62,013 nt of DNA from Myxococcales bacterium. GTDB lineage: Bacteria > Myxococcota_A > Polyangia > Polyangiales > Polyangiaceae. Made by a program: the position numbers and the translations under genes. Positions within the stretch are counted from its first letter, which is position 1. Every line of letters begins with the position of its first letter. Location: the NCBI GenBank assembly GCA_016191785.1, contig JACPVJ010000161.1, forward strand, positions 1-62,013. Reading direction: 5' to 3'. Of the stretch, positions 39,409-49,730 are shown piece by piece. The notes beneath the pieces were generated by a model, which made no database searches, was not told where the DNA came from, and saw only the letters and a list, made by a program, of their open reading frames with translations.

Positions 39409-40068
39409 ATGGCCATCAACACCAACGGACCGCTCGGACCCAAGAAAGTCGCTGGCAAGGCCATCCCCCGGCCGAGCCGCAACCTGGCTGTGCAGTCCTA
39501 CGTGCCCGAGATCGCCAAGGGCCTGGGCATCACCATGAAGCACTTCTTCGTCAACACGAAGGAGTCTGCGCTGGGCCAGCGCAACGATCCGGTGCTCGAG
39601 TCGATCGACGACGGCATCAACTGCATCAGCTACCCCGAGCAGCGCCGGCCCTACCCGGCGCGATTCCGCGGGCTGCACCGGCTGACCCATCGCCCCGACG
39701 GTTCGCCCCGCTGCGTGGCGTGCCTGTGCTGCTCCACGGCCTGCCCGGCGCAGTGCATCCACATCGAAGCAGGGGAGTACCCCGAGGGCGATCCGCGGCG
39801 CGGCTACGAGCGGTATCCCAAGCGCTTCGTGATCGACGAGCTGCGCTGCGTGTTCTGCGGCTTCTGTGTCGAGGCCTGCCCGTGCGACGCGATCCGCATG
39901 GACAGCGGCATGCACGCCGCCCCCTACGATTCGCGCGATCAGTTCATCTTCGAGCGTGAGCGGTTGCTGTCGTTCTCGGGTCGAGACGGCACCTTCGAGA
40001 CGGACAACCCCCGCAAAGAGCCGGGCGAGCCGGGGCACCCGGGCGTCGATCGACAGAAGCATCACTGA
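39409..40068 (+). CDS. nuoI: NADH-quinone oxidoreductase subunit I
   Basis: A 219-residue ferredoxin-type subunit with two [4Fe-4S] clusters: CVACLCCSTACPAQCI and CVFCGFCVEACPCDAI. The C-terminus is extended and charged. ATG 39409 is 8 nt after nuoH. It is the last recognised complex I gene; nuoJ-N do not follow. Confidence 0.96.
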   Translation: MAINTNGPLGPKKVAGKAIPRPSRNLAVQSYVPEIAKGLGITMKHFFVNTKESALGQRNDPVLESIDDGINCISYPEQRRPYPARFRGLHRLTHRPDGSPRCVACLCCSTACPAQCIHIEAGEYPEGDPRRGYERYPKRFVIDELRCVFCGFCVEACPCDAIRMDSGMHAAPYDSRDQFIFERERLLSFSGRDGTFETDNPRKEPGEPGHPGVDRQKHH

Positions 40069-40069
40069 G

Positions 40070-40180
40070 CCGGGACGGTGCCTGCGGCGGCGGCGGTGGC
40101 GGTGGCCGCGGCGGTGACGGTGGCGGTGACCGCGACGGTGGCCGTGGCGGTGACGGCGGCGGCGGGCGTCATCGCGTGAG
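40070..40180. repeat. Low-complexity GGCGGTGACGGTGGC-type sequence after nuoI
   Basis: About 110 bp of imperfect 6-bp units (GGTGGC/GGTGAC/GCGGTG) begin straight after the nuoI stop. No start site or domain makes it a gene. It lies in the 256-bp gap before the four-helix-bundle gene, which otherwise holds only the hairpins listed separately. Confidence 0.6.
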
Positions 40181-40188
40181 GCAGGCTC

Positions 40189-40212
40189 GTGCCAGCCCGT
40201 GCGGGCTGGCAC
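40189..40212. terminator. Perfect 10-bp hairpin downstream of nuoI
   Basis: GTGCCAGCCC (40189-40198), loop GTGC, GGGCTGGCAC (40203-40212). There is no T-run. It may end or stabilise the nuo mRNA. Confidence 0.5.
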
Positions 40213-40257
40213 TGCGCCCGCACGAGCTGCGCGTGGGGCAGAGCCCTCGCGCTGCGT

Positions 40258-40315
40258 CCTTTCGCCCGCCCGGCGGCAGGCGGGTCGGGCGACCCGCCGC
40301 CGGGCGGACGAAAGG
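40258..40315. promoter_or_regulatory. Long three-tier inverted repeat covering the ribosome-binding site of the IVP-like gene
   Basis: The outer arms CCTTTCG and CGAAAGG, middle arms CCGCCCGGCGG and CCGCCGGGCGG, and an inner CGGGTC/GACCCG form a stem across 58 nt with one mismatch and a small bulge. The right foot CGAAAGG runs into GAAAGGAGC, the Shine-Dalgarno of the gene starting at 40325, so the fold would hide it. Confidence 0.6.
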
Positions 40316-40324
40316 AGCTCACCG

Positions 40325-40648
40325 ATGCGATTTTCCACCCTCGATCTCGCCCTCGAAGCCCAAGCAGCCGTGGCCCCGCTCATCAAGCGGGTGCAGCGCC
40401 ACGACCGCAAGCTGGCCCAGCAGCTTCGCGACGCGACCAACAGCTTCTTGCTCAACCTGGGCGAAGGCGCCCACTCCGATCCAGGCAATCGGCGCAGCCG
40501 CTATCAAACCGCCGCGGGCAGCACCAGCGAGGTTCTGGTCGGGCTGCGCGGCAGCGTCGGCTGGGGGTACTTCAGCACCGACGAGCTCGCGCCCGCCGCG
40601 GCGAAGCTCGATCGCTTGCTCGCCTCCCTCTGGAAGCTGACTCATTGA
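40325..40648 (+). CDS. Four-helix-bundle protein (23S rRNA intervening-sequence type)
   Basis: A 107-residue protein of the four-helix-bundle family first known from intervening sequences in 23S rRNA genes (TIGR02436/IVP type). Typical blocks: QLRDATNSFLLNLGEGAHSD, RRSRYQTAAGSTSEVLVGLR and AAAKLDRLLASLWKL. Here it is not in an rRNA gene but alone between nuoI and a lipoprotein gene, flanked by strong hairpins that share CCGCCCGGCG. The ATG at 40325 has a GGAG Shine-Dalgarno. Its cellular role is unknown for the family; a nucleic-acid-binding role has been proposed from its basic bundle. Confidence 0.88.
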   Translation: MRFSTLDLALEAQAAVAPLIKRVQRHDRKLAQQLRDATNSFLLNLGEGAHSDPGNRRSRYQTAAGSTSEVLVGLRGSVGWGYFSTDELAPAAAKLDRLLASLWKLTH

Positions 40649-40656
40649 AGGTCGAA

Positions 40657-40697
40657 GCGCCGCCCGGCGTCGCGTTCTTCGCGGCGCCGGGCGGGGC
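40657..40697. terminator. 18-bp stem with 5-nt loop after the IVP-like gene
   Basis: Arms 40657-40674 and 40680-40697 pair at 16 of 18 positions plus one G-U, loop TTCTT. It starts 8 nt after the gene's stop and contains the same CCGCCCGGCG core as the hairpin upstream. Likely terminator or a REP-like element. Confidence 0.6.
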
Positions 40698-40800
40698 CAT
40701 CGAATGGCCGCTGCCGCGTCCACGTCTGATCGGGCACTCGCGGCTCAGTTGCGCGACCGCCGGGTCCGCGCCCCGCGGCCCGCGTTGCCGGCAAAGCTGC

Positions 40801-40806
40801 TAGAAT
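40801..40806 (+). promoter_or_regulatory. -10-like TAGAAT, leaderless promoter of the Cys-repeat lipoprotein
   Basis: TAGAAT is followed by 7 nt and the GTG at 40814. The alternative ATG at 40805 overlaps the hexamer itself and would be upstream of transcription. Confidence 0.55.
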
Positions 40807-40813
40807 GCGGGCC

Positions 40814-41944
40814 GTGCGCGCGAGATCGCTCTGGGCCCTCGGCGTCGCGGCCGCGGCGGCGTACGCGTGCGCGGCGTTCGACGGCGCCGACGCGCTGCTC
40901 GAGGCCCACGACGGCGGTGGGGCAGGGGGTGACGCGGCCATCGAGGGCATCGCCGGTGGCGGCGGGTTTCCGAGCAACGGCGGCAGCGGCGGCGCGCCCG
41001 ATGGCGGCGGGGCGAGCAGCGGCGGTGGCGGTGGCACGCCGAGCGGTGGCGGTGGCGGTGGCACGCCGAGCGGTGGCGGTGGCACGCCGAGCGGTGGCGG
41101 TGGCACGCCGAGCGGTGGCGGCGGCACGCCGAGCGGTGGCGGCGGCACGCCGAGCGGTGGCGGCGGCACGCCGAGCGGCGGCGGTGGCACGCCGAGCGGC
41201 GGCGGCAGCGGCGGCACCACGCCCCAGTGCACGACCGACGCGACGTGTAGCGACGGAAACTGGTGCAACGGCGACGAGAAGTGCCAGAGCGGGACGTGCG
41301 TCGCCGGGTCGGCGCCGACCAGCTTCACTCAGTGCGGGACCACGTGCCCGGCGACTCACTATGCGGCTTCGCTCAGCTGCTCGAGCAGCTGCGGTCCACC
41401 GAGCGGGCCACGCGCGAGCTGCAGCCCGGCGTGTGGTTCATCGTTCGCCGCCTGCGGCGCCTGCCCCGGCGGGTACTACCAGAGCAGCACGTCGTGCAGC
41501 ACGAGCTGCGGCAGCTGCGGCAGCAGCAGCGGCCAGCGCTTCACCTGCAGCCAGGTCGGCGGGTCCTCGTTCGCCGCCTGCCAGGGGTGCCCGAGCGGGT
41601 ATCATGCGTCGAGCACGTCGTGCAGCACGAGCTGCGGCAGCTGTGGCAGCAGCAGCGGCCAGAGGTTCACTTGCAGCCAGAGCGCCGGTTCGAGCTTCAC
41701 TGCGTGCGCGCCGTGTCCGTCCGGGTACTACGAGTCGAGCACGTCGTGCAGCACGAGCTGCGGCAGCTGCGGCAGCAGCAGCGGCAAACGCTACACCTGC
41801 AGCCAGATCCCTTCGGGGGGCACGTTCGTGATGTGCAGCAGCGTGTGTCCCACGGGCTTTCACGTCAGCTCGCAGACCACCAGCGTCAGCTGCGGCAGCT
41901 GCGGTGCGAGCAGCGGCACGCGGGTGACCTGCGCGCCGAACTAG
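40814..41944 (+). CDS. Exported Gly-linker protein with four Cys-rich repeats
   Basis: A 376-residue exported protein: a hydrophobic N-terminus ending AAYACAAF (weak lipobox), then a linker dominated by the heptapeptide SGGGGTP (21-bp repeat). A Cys-rich start, CTTDATCSDGNWCNGDEKCQ, resembles disulfide-rich modules in other myxobacterial surface proteins. It is followed by four repeats of about 45 residues built on CPxGYxxSSTSCSTSCGSCGS, the middle ones nearly identical in DNA. Function unknown. It ends 4 bp from the convergent SUMF1-like gene. GTG 40814 is chosen because of the TAGAAT hexamer 7 nt upstream. Confidence 0.8.
   Translation: MRARSLWALGVAAAAAYACAAFDGADALLEAHDGGGAGGDAAIEGIAGGGGFPSNGGSGGAPDGGGASSGGGGGTPSGGGGGGTPSGGGGTPSGGGGTPSGGGGTPSGGGGTPSGGGGTPSGGGGTPSGGGSGGTTPQCTTDATCSDGNWCNGDEKCQSGTCVAGSAPTSFTQCGTTCPATHYAASLSCSSSCGPPSGPRASCSPACGSSFAACGACPGGYYQSSTSCSTSCGSCGSSSGQRFTCSQVGGSSFAACQGCPSGYHASSTSCSTSCGSCGSSSGQRFTCSQSAGSSFTACAPCPSGYYESSTSCSTSCGSCGSSSGKRYTCSQIPSGGTFVMCSSVCPTGFHVSSQTTSVSCGSCGASSGTRVTCAPN
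41025..41217. repeat. 21-bp tandem repeat coding for SGGGGTP
   Basis: About eight copies of AGCGGTGGCGGTGGCACGCCG with third-base changes; in-frame in the Cys-repeat protein gene. Confidence 0.85.
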
Positions 41945-41948
41945 CCCT

Positions 41949-42884
41949 TCACTTGCCCACAGACTCGTCCCAGCAGCACCGGAAGCCGACTTCGGGGAGC
42001 TTGCCGGTGCGGATCGTGGGCTTCGCCGTCGCGCAGGTGACGCCCGAGCCGCCCTGGACCGCCGAGCCGCCGCGGGTGAGGCAGTCGCCGTTGCCGCCGC
42101 ACGCGTCTTCCCACTCGGCCACGTTGCCGAGCATGTCCGTCACCGACTTGTAATAGTGGCTCGCGCAGGGATTCTGCTGGCCCAGGGTCGAGCCCACGGG
42201 CGCGACTTGGCCAGTGTCGATGCAGCGCCCTGGCTCGTGCTGATCGCCGTAGAAGTACTTGTCTGCCCCGCCCGGGCCGGCGCACGCGCCGTACCACTGG
42301 TCGCCATCCCCGGCGGGCAGACCCGCGTTCGCCGGCCCGCCGGTCTTCGCCCCGCACAGGCGCTTCCCCGCCCACTTGCAGTAGGCGTAGGCTCCGCACC
42401 AGTCCACGCAGCGCACGGGGAAGTCCTTGTCGACGCCGCCGCCGAAGGGCGGGCACGGGTCCTTGCCAGGGGGGGCGTAGTCGATGGAGTTCGCGCACAC
42501 CGAAAGGTCGGTCAGGTTCTTGGGACCCGCGTCCGCGATGTCGGCCAAGAACGCCTCGTAGTGCGCATTGGTCACCTCGGTGGTGTCGATGCAGTAGAGC
42601 GAGCCGATGGCCGCCATCTTCGGGCCCTTGCCGGTCGGGCACGCGAGCCCCGCATCGCCGCCGCTGCCACCGGTCGCCGCGCCGCCGGCCCCGCCGCCCG
42701 ATGCGCCGCCCGACGGCGAGCCTGCGACTCCGCCGGTGCTCGAACCGCCGGTGCTCGAGCCGCCGGCGCTCGAGCCGCCGGTGCCGGCCCCACCCGTCCC
42801 GGAGCCCTCGTTGGTGGTCGACGACGAACAGGCGCCGGCAGCGACCACCGCGCCCAAGCACAACAAGAGAAGCGAACGGTACAC
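41949..42884 (-). CDS. SUMF1/FGE-fold lipoprotein
   Basis: A 311-residue lipoprotein (lipobox VVAAGAC) with a Gly/Ser/Thr linker to about residue 75, then a SUMF1-like domain: SLYCIDTTEVTNAHYEAFLA, FPVRCVDWCGAYAYCKWAGK, KRLCGAKTGG, VTDMLGNVAEWEDACGGNGD, and VGFRCC at the end. It keeps the fold residues but lacks the RGGS-x-CxxxxC catalytic pair of formylglycine-generating enzymes (it has RGGSAVQGGSGVTC). It is a second SUMF1 relative besides the one at 429-1268. The GTG start has TAGACT 9 nt upstream. Confidence 0.85.
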   Translation of the reverse strand: MYRSLLLLCLGAVVAAGACSSSTTNEGSGTGGAGTGGSSAGGSSTGGSSTGGVAGSPSGGASGGGAGGAATGGSGGDAGLACPTGKGPKMAAIGSLYCIDTTEVTNAHYEAFLADIADAGPKNLTDLSVCANSIDYAPPGKDPCPPFGGGVDKDFPVRCVDWCGAYAYCKWAGKRLCGAKTGGPANAGLPAGDGDQWYGACAGPGGADKYFYGDQHEPGRCIDTGQVAPVGSTLGQQNPCASHYYKSVTDMLGNVAEWEDACGGNGDCLTRGGSAVQGGSGVTCATAKPTIRTGKLPEVGFRCCWDESVGK

Positions 42885-42893
42885 GGCGCGCCG

Positions 42894-42899
42894 AGTCTA
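42894..42899 (-). promoter_or_regulatory. -10-like TAGACT before the SUMF1-like lipoprotein
   Basis: TAGACT on the minus strand is followed by 9 nt and the GTG at 42884. Confidence 0.45.
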
Positions 42900-42974
42900 C
42901 CAGCTTCGGGGAGCTCCCGCTAAATCGAGCCGTTTTGCCCAGGGCGCCGGTCGTGGTACCGGCACCAGCAGAAC

Positions 42975-45442
<2,468 letters not shown>

Positions 45443-45487
45443 CCGATCACGCGGCGTAGGAAAGGCTTCTCGCCGCGTGAGGTGCGC

Positions 45488-46399
45488 ATGACTCGCCACG
45501 GGCTCGCTTTCGGCACGTCGTTCCTGGTCGCTCTCGGTTTCTTTGCCTGCAGCGGCGCCGACGACACCGGCGGTGGAAGCGGCGGCGCGGGCAGCGGCGG
45601 CAGCGGCAGCAGCGCCGGCAGCGGCGGGCTCGGGCTCGGCGGCAGCGGCGGCCTCGCCATCGACGGCGGCGGCGCCACCGGCGGCGGGGACGCGGGCGTG
45701 TGCGACCAGGCCATCGACATCGTCTTCTCGATGGACGTGTCCACCAGCATGGGCGCGTTCTTGAACAAGCTCGGCGACGAGATCGAGGCGGTGGACACCG
45801 CGGTGAAGGCGCTGAACCTCAAGGCCCAGCCGCACTACGGGCTGGTGGTGTTCGTCGACGACACGCTCTTCGCGAACTCGTCTCAGCCCTATGTCGACGT
45901 CAAGACGCTCAAGGCCGACTTCAAGTCGTGGGCCAACTTCACCTCGAGCAACAACCAACCTTCGGGTGGGAACCAGAACACCACCTGGCCCGAGAACAGC
46001 CTCGACTCGCTGTACCGGGCCGCAAAAGACTTCGCCTGGCGCCCGAAGGCCTCGACCCTGAGGTTGGTGATCCACACCACCGACGACACCTTCGTGCAGG
46101 GGCCGACCACCTTCAACGGCGTGCAGGTCATGCACAACTACGCCGACACGGTGAAGGCGCTGCAAGAAGAGCAGGTGCGCGTGTTCGGGTTCGCCTCGAA
46201 GCTCGGTGGCCCGATGGAGAGCGACGACGTCAGCCAGGGGTGGTTTTCCACCGTGGCGGGCAGTCCGGCCATTCCCAACGCCACCGGGGGGGGCGTGTTC
46301 CAGCTCGACGACGTGATGTCGGGCACGGTGTCGCTGTCGTCGGCCATTCCGGCGGCGGTGAAGGACACCTACTGCAAGCCCTATCCCACCCCGAAATAG
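45488..46399 (+). CDS. Lipoprotein with von Willebrand factor A domain
   Basis: A 303-residue lipoprotein (lipobox ALGFFAC). A Gly/Ser linker runs to about residue 70, then a VWA domain begins with DIVFSMDVSTSMGAFLNKLG, giving the metal-ion-dependent adhesion site DxSxS. A later LRLVIHTTDDTF supplies the following strand and Asp residues. VWA domains bind protein ligands through a metal ion, so an adhesive or sensing role at the surface is likely. ATG 45488 is used; GTG 45482 is just upstream. The next lipoprotein gene starts 5 nt downstream. Confidence 0.87.
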   Translation: MTRHGLAFGTSFLVALGFFACSGADDTGGGSGGAGSGGSGSSAGSGGLGLGGSGGLAIDGGGATGGGDAGVCDQAIDIVFSMDVSTSMGAFLNKLGDEIEAVDTAVKALNLKAQPHYGLVVFVDDTLFANSSQPYVDVKTLKADFKSWANFTSSNNQPSGGNQNTTWPENSLDSLYRAAKDFAWRPKASTLRLVIHTTDDTFVQGPTTFNGVQVMHNYADTVKALQEEQVRVFGFASKLGGPMESDDVSQGWFSTVAGSPAIPNATGGGVFQLDDVMSGTVSLSSAIPAAVKDTYCKPYPTPK

Positions 46400-46404
46400 C
46401 CATC

Positions 46405-47712
46405 ATGCGCTTCCTGGTTCTCGCCTCGCTCGTCTTGGGGTTGTTCATCGCGTGTTCCGCCAGCAGCAGCGGCGGCTCGGATCCGGGCACCGGCGGCGCT
46501 GCCGGGGGCGGGGGTGCGGGCGCCAGCGGCGGGTCGGGGGGTGGCATCAACCTGGACTCGAGCGCCGACGGTGACGAGCCGCCCCCCGCGGTCGCGACCT
46601 TGATCGGCACGGTGCTCGCGCCCGAGGGCAAGATCCCGATCTCCGGGGCGCTGGTCTACGTGACCAAGAACACGCCCAAGCCCATCCCGGACGCGCTCTA
46701 CTGCGACAAGTGCGTCAAGCTGGACTACTCGACGCCGTACACTTTCACCGGCGCCGACGGCGGCTTTCACCTGGGCGTGCCCGAGACCGGCAGCTGGAAG
46801 CTGGTCGTGCAGAAGGGGCAGTTCCAGCGCGTGCGCCCGATCGAGGTCACCGCGGGCAACGTGCCGGTCCCGCTGGCTTCGACCATGCTGCCGGCGAAGA
46901 CCGACAAGGCGAATGGGGACACCATTCCGAAGATGGCCCTGGTCGAGGGCGCGTGGGACGCCATCGACATCTCGCTCGCGCGCCTGGGGCTCGGCACGGT
47001 GGGCCCGACGGGCCCGTTCGGAATGCTCCAGGTCGACCGAAGCACCGCTCCGTACGACTATTACGACGGCGGTCCGGGGTCGAAGGGCGGCCACGAAGCC
47101 ATCTTGAAGAACTGGACGACGCTCTCGCAGTACCACATCGTCTTTCTGCCCTGCTCGTGGAGCGACCAGACGACCTGCGACACCAACTCGCCGGCGCTCG
47201 ACCCGACCGTGCAGAAGAACCTGAAGGACTTCGTGGCCCAGGGCGGCAAGCTCTACACCACCGATTACTCCTACGAGTTCGTGCGGCAGATTTTCCCGGG
47301 CTTCGTCGACTGGAAGAACCAGACGGGGACCCTGGGGTCGGCCTGCCTCGCGAGCTCGTGGGACGCACCGGCGAGCTCGCCGGACAAGGGCCTCACTGCC
47401 TGGCTCGCGACCCAGGCCATCACCGCCTTCGACGTCAAAGAGAACTGGACCGCGATCTCGGCGGTCAAGCCCGGCAGCGGCGTCGACCCCGACGGCAAGC
47501 CCATCACGGTCACGCCGAAGGTCTGGGTCGAGGCGAACACCCAGTGGGGCAAGCTGCCGGCCACCATCAGCTTCGAGCAGGCCTGCGGGCGGGTGCTGTT
47601 CAGCACGTATCACACCGAGGGCTCGTCACCGACCATGCTCCCGCAAGAGCGCGCGCTGCTCTACATCTTGCTCGAGGTCGCGGTGTGCGTGGCGCCGGCG
47701 CAGGTCAACTGA
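46405..47712 (+). CDS. Lipoprotein with carboxypeptidase-regulatory-like beta domain and unknown C-terminal domain
   Basis: A 435-residue lipoprotein (lipobox LFIACSAS) with a Gly/Ser linker to about residue 45. Next is a beta-sandwich-like part of the carboxypeptidase regulatory/CarboxypepD_reg type (GTVLAPEGKIPISGALVYVT, FHLGVPETGSWKLVVQKGQF). A larger C-terminal domain follows: YHIVFLPCSWSD, KNLKDFVAQGGKLYTTDYSY and GRVLFSTYHTEGSSP, reminiscent of the flavodoxin-like ThuA/GATase fold, but I cannot confirm it. It lies 5 nt after the VWA lipoprotein and is probably in the same operon. Confidence 0.8.
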   Translation: MRFLVLASLVLGLFIACSASSSGGSDPGTGGAAGGGGAGASGGSGGGINLDSSADGDEPPPAVATLIGTVLAPEGKIPISGALVYVTKNTPKPIPDALYCDKCVKLDYSTPYTFTGADGGFHLGVPETGSWKLVVQKGQFQRVRPIEVTAGNVPVPLASTMLPAKTDKANGDTIPKMALVEGAWDAIDISLARLGLGTVGPTGPFGMLQVDRSTAPYDYYDGGPGSKGGHEAILKNWTTLSQYHIVFLPCSWSDQTTCDTNSPALDPTVQKNLKDFVAQGGKLYTTDYSYEFVRQIFPGFVDWKNQTGTLGSACLASSWDAPASSPDKGLTAWLATQAITAFDVKENWTAISAVKPGSGVDPDGKPITVTPKVWVEANTQWGKLPATISFEQACGRVLFSTYHTEGSSPTMLPQERALLYILLEVAVCVAPAQVN

Positions 47713-47738
47713 CCCTGGCCATCGCCGGGGCTTCGCCC

Positions 47739-47744
47739 TAGATT
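47739..47744 (+). promoter_or_regulatory. -10-like TAGATT before lipA
   Basis: TAGATT is followed by 9 nt and the lipA GTG at 47754, in the 41-bp gap after the preceding lipoprotein gene. Confidence 0.5.
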
Positions 47745-47753
47745 CCGCCAGGC

Positions 47754-48746
47754 GTGTCCGACGAAGACCCCGTGCCCCTGGTGGGCATTCGCGATCCGAA
47801 GCCGGCGTGGCTCAAGGTCAAGGCGCCCAGCGGCGAGCGCTTCGCCACGCTCAAGCAGACGTTTCGCGATCTCGACCTGAACACGGTGTGCGAAGAGGCC
47901 CGCTGCCCCAACGTGGGCGAGTGCTGGGGTGCGGGCACTGCCACGGTGATGATCCTGGGTCACACCTGCACCCGGGGTTGCCGGTTTTGCGCCGTCACCA
48001 CTGGCAACCCGCGGGGCGCAGTCGACCCGCGGGAGCCCGAGCACGTGGGGCGGGCGCTCTCGCGCATCGGCCTGCGCTACGTGGTCTTGACCATGGTCGA
48101 TCGCGACGACCTGCTCGACGGTGGCGCCGCCCACGTGGCCGAGACGATCCGGTCGCTCCGTCGCCATCAGCCCGAGCTCTTGGTCGAGGCCCTGGTCGGC
48201 GACTTCGGGGGTCGCACCCGGGACCTCGACGTGGTGCTCGACGCCGCGCCGGACGTGTTCGCCCACAACATCGAGGTGGTGCGCCGCCTTACGCCGACCA
48301 TTCGCGATCAGCGCTGCGACTACGACGGCTCGCTCGAGGTGTTGCGCCACGCCAAGGCGAGGGCGCCCGAGCGCTTCGTGAAGAGCTCGATCATGGTGGG
48401 CATCGGCGAGCGCGACGACGAGGTCGATCGGACGCTGGAAGACCTTCGGGCGGCCGGGGTGGACGTGGTGACGCTGGGGCAGTACCTGCGGCCCTCGCCC
48501 AAGCACGCGGCCGTCGCGCGCTATGTCTCACCCGCGCGGTTCGACGCCTGGGCCGCGCTGGGTCAAGAGCTCGGATTTGCTCACGTCGCCTCGGGCCCCC
48601 TGGTGCGGTCGAGCTATCACGCCGCCGAGGCGTTCATTTCGGCGCGCCTTCGCCCGACCGATCGCGACCCCGACGGCAGCGAAATCCCGCCTCCCGCGGG
48701 GTTCGTGCCGGCCGGGCGGCTCGCGCGGCGGGCCGCTGACGAGTGA
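47754..48746 (+). CDS. lipA: Lipoyl synthase
   Basis: A 330-residue radical SAM enzyme inserting two sulfurs into octanoyl groups on lipoyl domains. The auxiliary cluster motif CEEARCPNVGEC (CX4CX5C), the radical SAM motif CTRGCRFCAV (CxxxCxxC) and the C-terminal VRSSYHA serine ligand are all present. Its product is the cofactor of the E2 encoded 3 kb downstream and of the partner of AceE. No lipB lies beside it. Confidence 0.97.
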   Translation: MSDEDPVPLVGIRDPKPAWLKVKAPSGERFATLKQTFRDLDLNTVCEEARCPNVGECWGAGTATVMILGHTCTRGCRFCAVTTGNPRGAVDPREPEHVGRALSRIGLRYVVLTMVDRDDLLDGGAAHVAETIRSLRRHQPELLVEALVGDFGGRTRDLDVVLDAAPDVFAHNIEVVRRLTPTIRDQRCDYDGSLEVLRHAKARAPERFVKSSIMVGIGERDDEVDRTLEDLRAAGVDVVTLGQYLRPSPKHAAVARYVSPARFDAWAALGQELGFAHVASGPLVRSSYHAAEAFISARLRPTDRDPDGSEIPPPAGFVPAGRLARRAADE

Positions 48747-48758
48747 GCGGGTTTCGGC

Positions 48759-48764
48759 TAGGCT
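48759..48764 (+). promoter_or_regulatory. -10-like TAGGCT before the TerB-like gene
   Basis: TAGGCT is followed by 11 nt and ATG 48776, predicting a leader of only a few nt. Confidence 0.4.
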
Positions 48765-48775
48765 CGGCGCCGACA

Positions 48776-49339
48776 ATGACCGACGAGAACCTGCTCGGGC
48801 GCGTGGCGACCAAGCTCAGCGAGCCCCCTTCCTACGCGGAGCCCGGCCAGAAGGGGTCCATCCTCACGGTGGCGGCCGCCTCGTTCGGCAGCAAGCCCAC
48901 CGAGGACGAAGCGACGCAGCCCACCGGCTTCGACCCCGAAGCGGCCGCGCTGTTCGAGGCGGTGGTCGAGAGCGCGTACCTGGTCGCGAACGCCGACGGC
49001 CATTTCGACGACACCGAGCGGGCTGCGTTCGAGCAGGTGGTGGTCACTGCCTGCCAGGGTTCCGTGCTCGAAGGTCAGGTCCACGCGCTGATCGAGGACC
49101 TGTCCGACCTGATGCAAGAGGACGGCGTGGACAAGCGCGTCGAGATGGTGGCCAAGAGCATCTCGAAGGTCGACCACCAGCACGAGGTGCTGCGCGTCGC
49201 GTCGTTGCTCGCCCAGGTGTCGGGGGGCGTGAGCGACGTGGAGCGTGAGCTCTTGGGCAAGCTGCAGAACGCCTTCGGTCTCGACCAGAGCGCGCTCGAC
49301 CGGGCGCTCGCCGAGGCCGCGAGCACCGTCGGGAAGTGA
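48776..49339 (+). CDS. TerB-like helical protein
   Basis: A 187-residue protein. The C-terminal 125 residues are a helical TerB/DjlA-N-like domain: VVESAYLVANADGHFDDTER (the ADGxxxxxE metal-site motif), AAFEQVVV, ISKVDHQHEVLRVASLLAQV and GGVSDVERELLGKLQNAFGL (second acidic motif). TerB-type domains bind divalent metal at membranes or in stress complexes; the specific role is unknown. Its TGA overlaps the GTG of an 81-residue gene. Confidence 0.82.
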   Translation: MTDENLLGRVATKLSEPPSYAEPGQKGSILTVAAASFGSKPTEDEATQPTGFDPEAAALFEAVVESAYLVANADGHFDDTERAAFEQVVVTACQGSVLEGQVHALIEDLSDLMQEDGVDKRVEMVAKSISKVDHQHEVLRVASLLAQVSGGVSDVERELLGKLQNAFGLDQSALDRALAEAASTVGK

Positions 49340-49581
49340 CCGTTGCGCCCGGGGGGCGGCCGCCCGCGCGGCGCCGGTCGAGTCTGGACGTGATCACCGA
49401 GCTGGTGAGCGGCGGGGCGGGCCCCCAGGCGCTCGCCAACGTGCTCGACGTCACCGAGCGCTGGCGACCGGGTGATCTCGAGCGCGCGCAGATGGGGCGG
49501 CTCGCCGCGCTCGTCGAGCATGCGCGCGCCACGGTGGAGCGCAGCAATCGCGTCATCAGCGCGTTCCGAAGGTCGAGCTGA
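49336..49581 (+). CDS. Small hypothetical protein coupled to TerB-like gene
   Basis: An 81-residue protein starting at GTG 49336, overlapping the preceding stop by 4 nt (GTGA). It has a basic, Pro-rich start and a helical remainder (LDVITELVSGGAGPQALANV, GRLAALVEHARATVERSNRV). I do not recognise it. The coupling and normal codon use make it a likely real gene. Confidence 0.6.
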   Translation: MTVAPGGRPPARRRSSLDVITELVSGGAGPQALANVLDVTERWRPGDLERAQMGRLAALVEHARATVERSNRVISAFRRSS

Positions 49582-49665
49582 CGCGCCGCGTTGGGCGTCA
49601 GGCCGTGGAATTTCCCGGCCTCGCGCCGGGGCGTTGCCGGGCTTGGGCCCACCGGCGCCATGGAC

Positions 49666-49671
49666 TAGGCT
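49666..49671 (+). promoter_or_regulatory. Likely -10 (TAGGCT) of the 2-oxoacid dehydrogenase operon
   Basis: TAGGCT lies 59 nt before the E1alpha ATG at 49731, which itself has a GAGAGG Shine-Dalgarno 4 nt upstream, so this operon appears to have a leader. Confidence 0.35.
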
Positions 49672-49730
49672 CCGCCCGCCCTGATCCGGCTCCGTGCCGC
49701 CCGGCGGAGCCCCATCCCCTGAGAGGTCCG

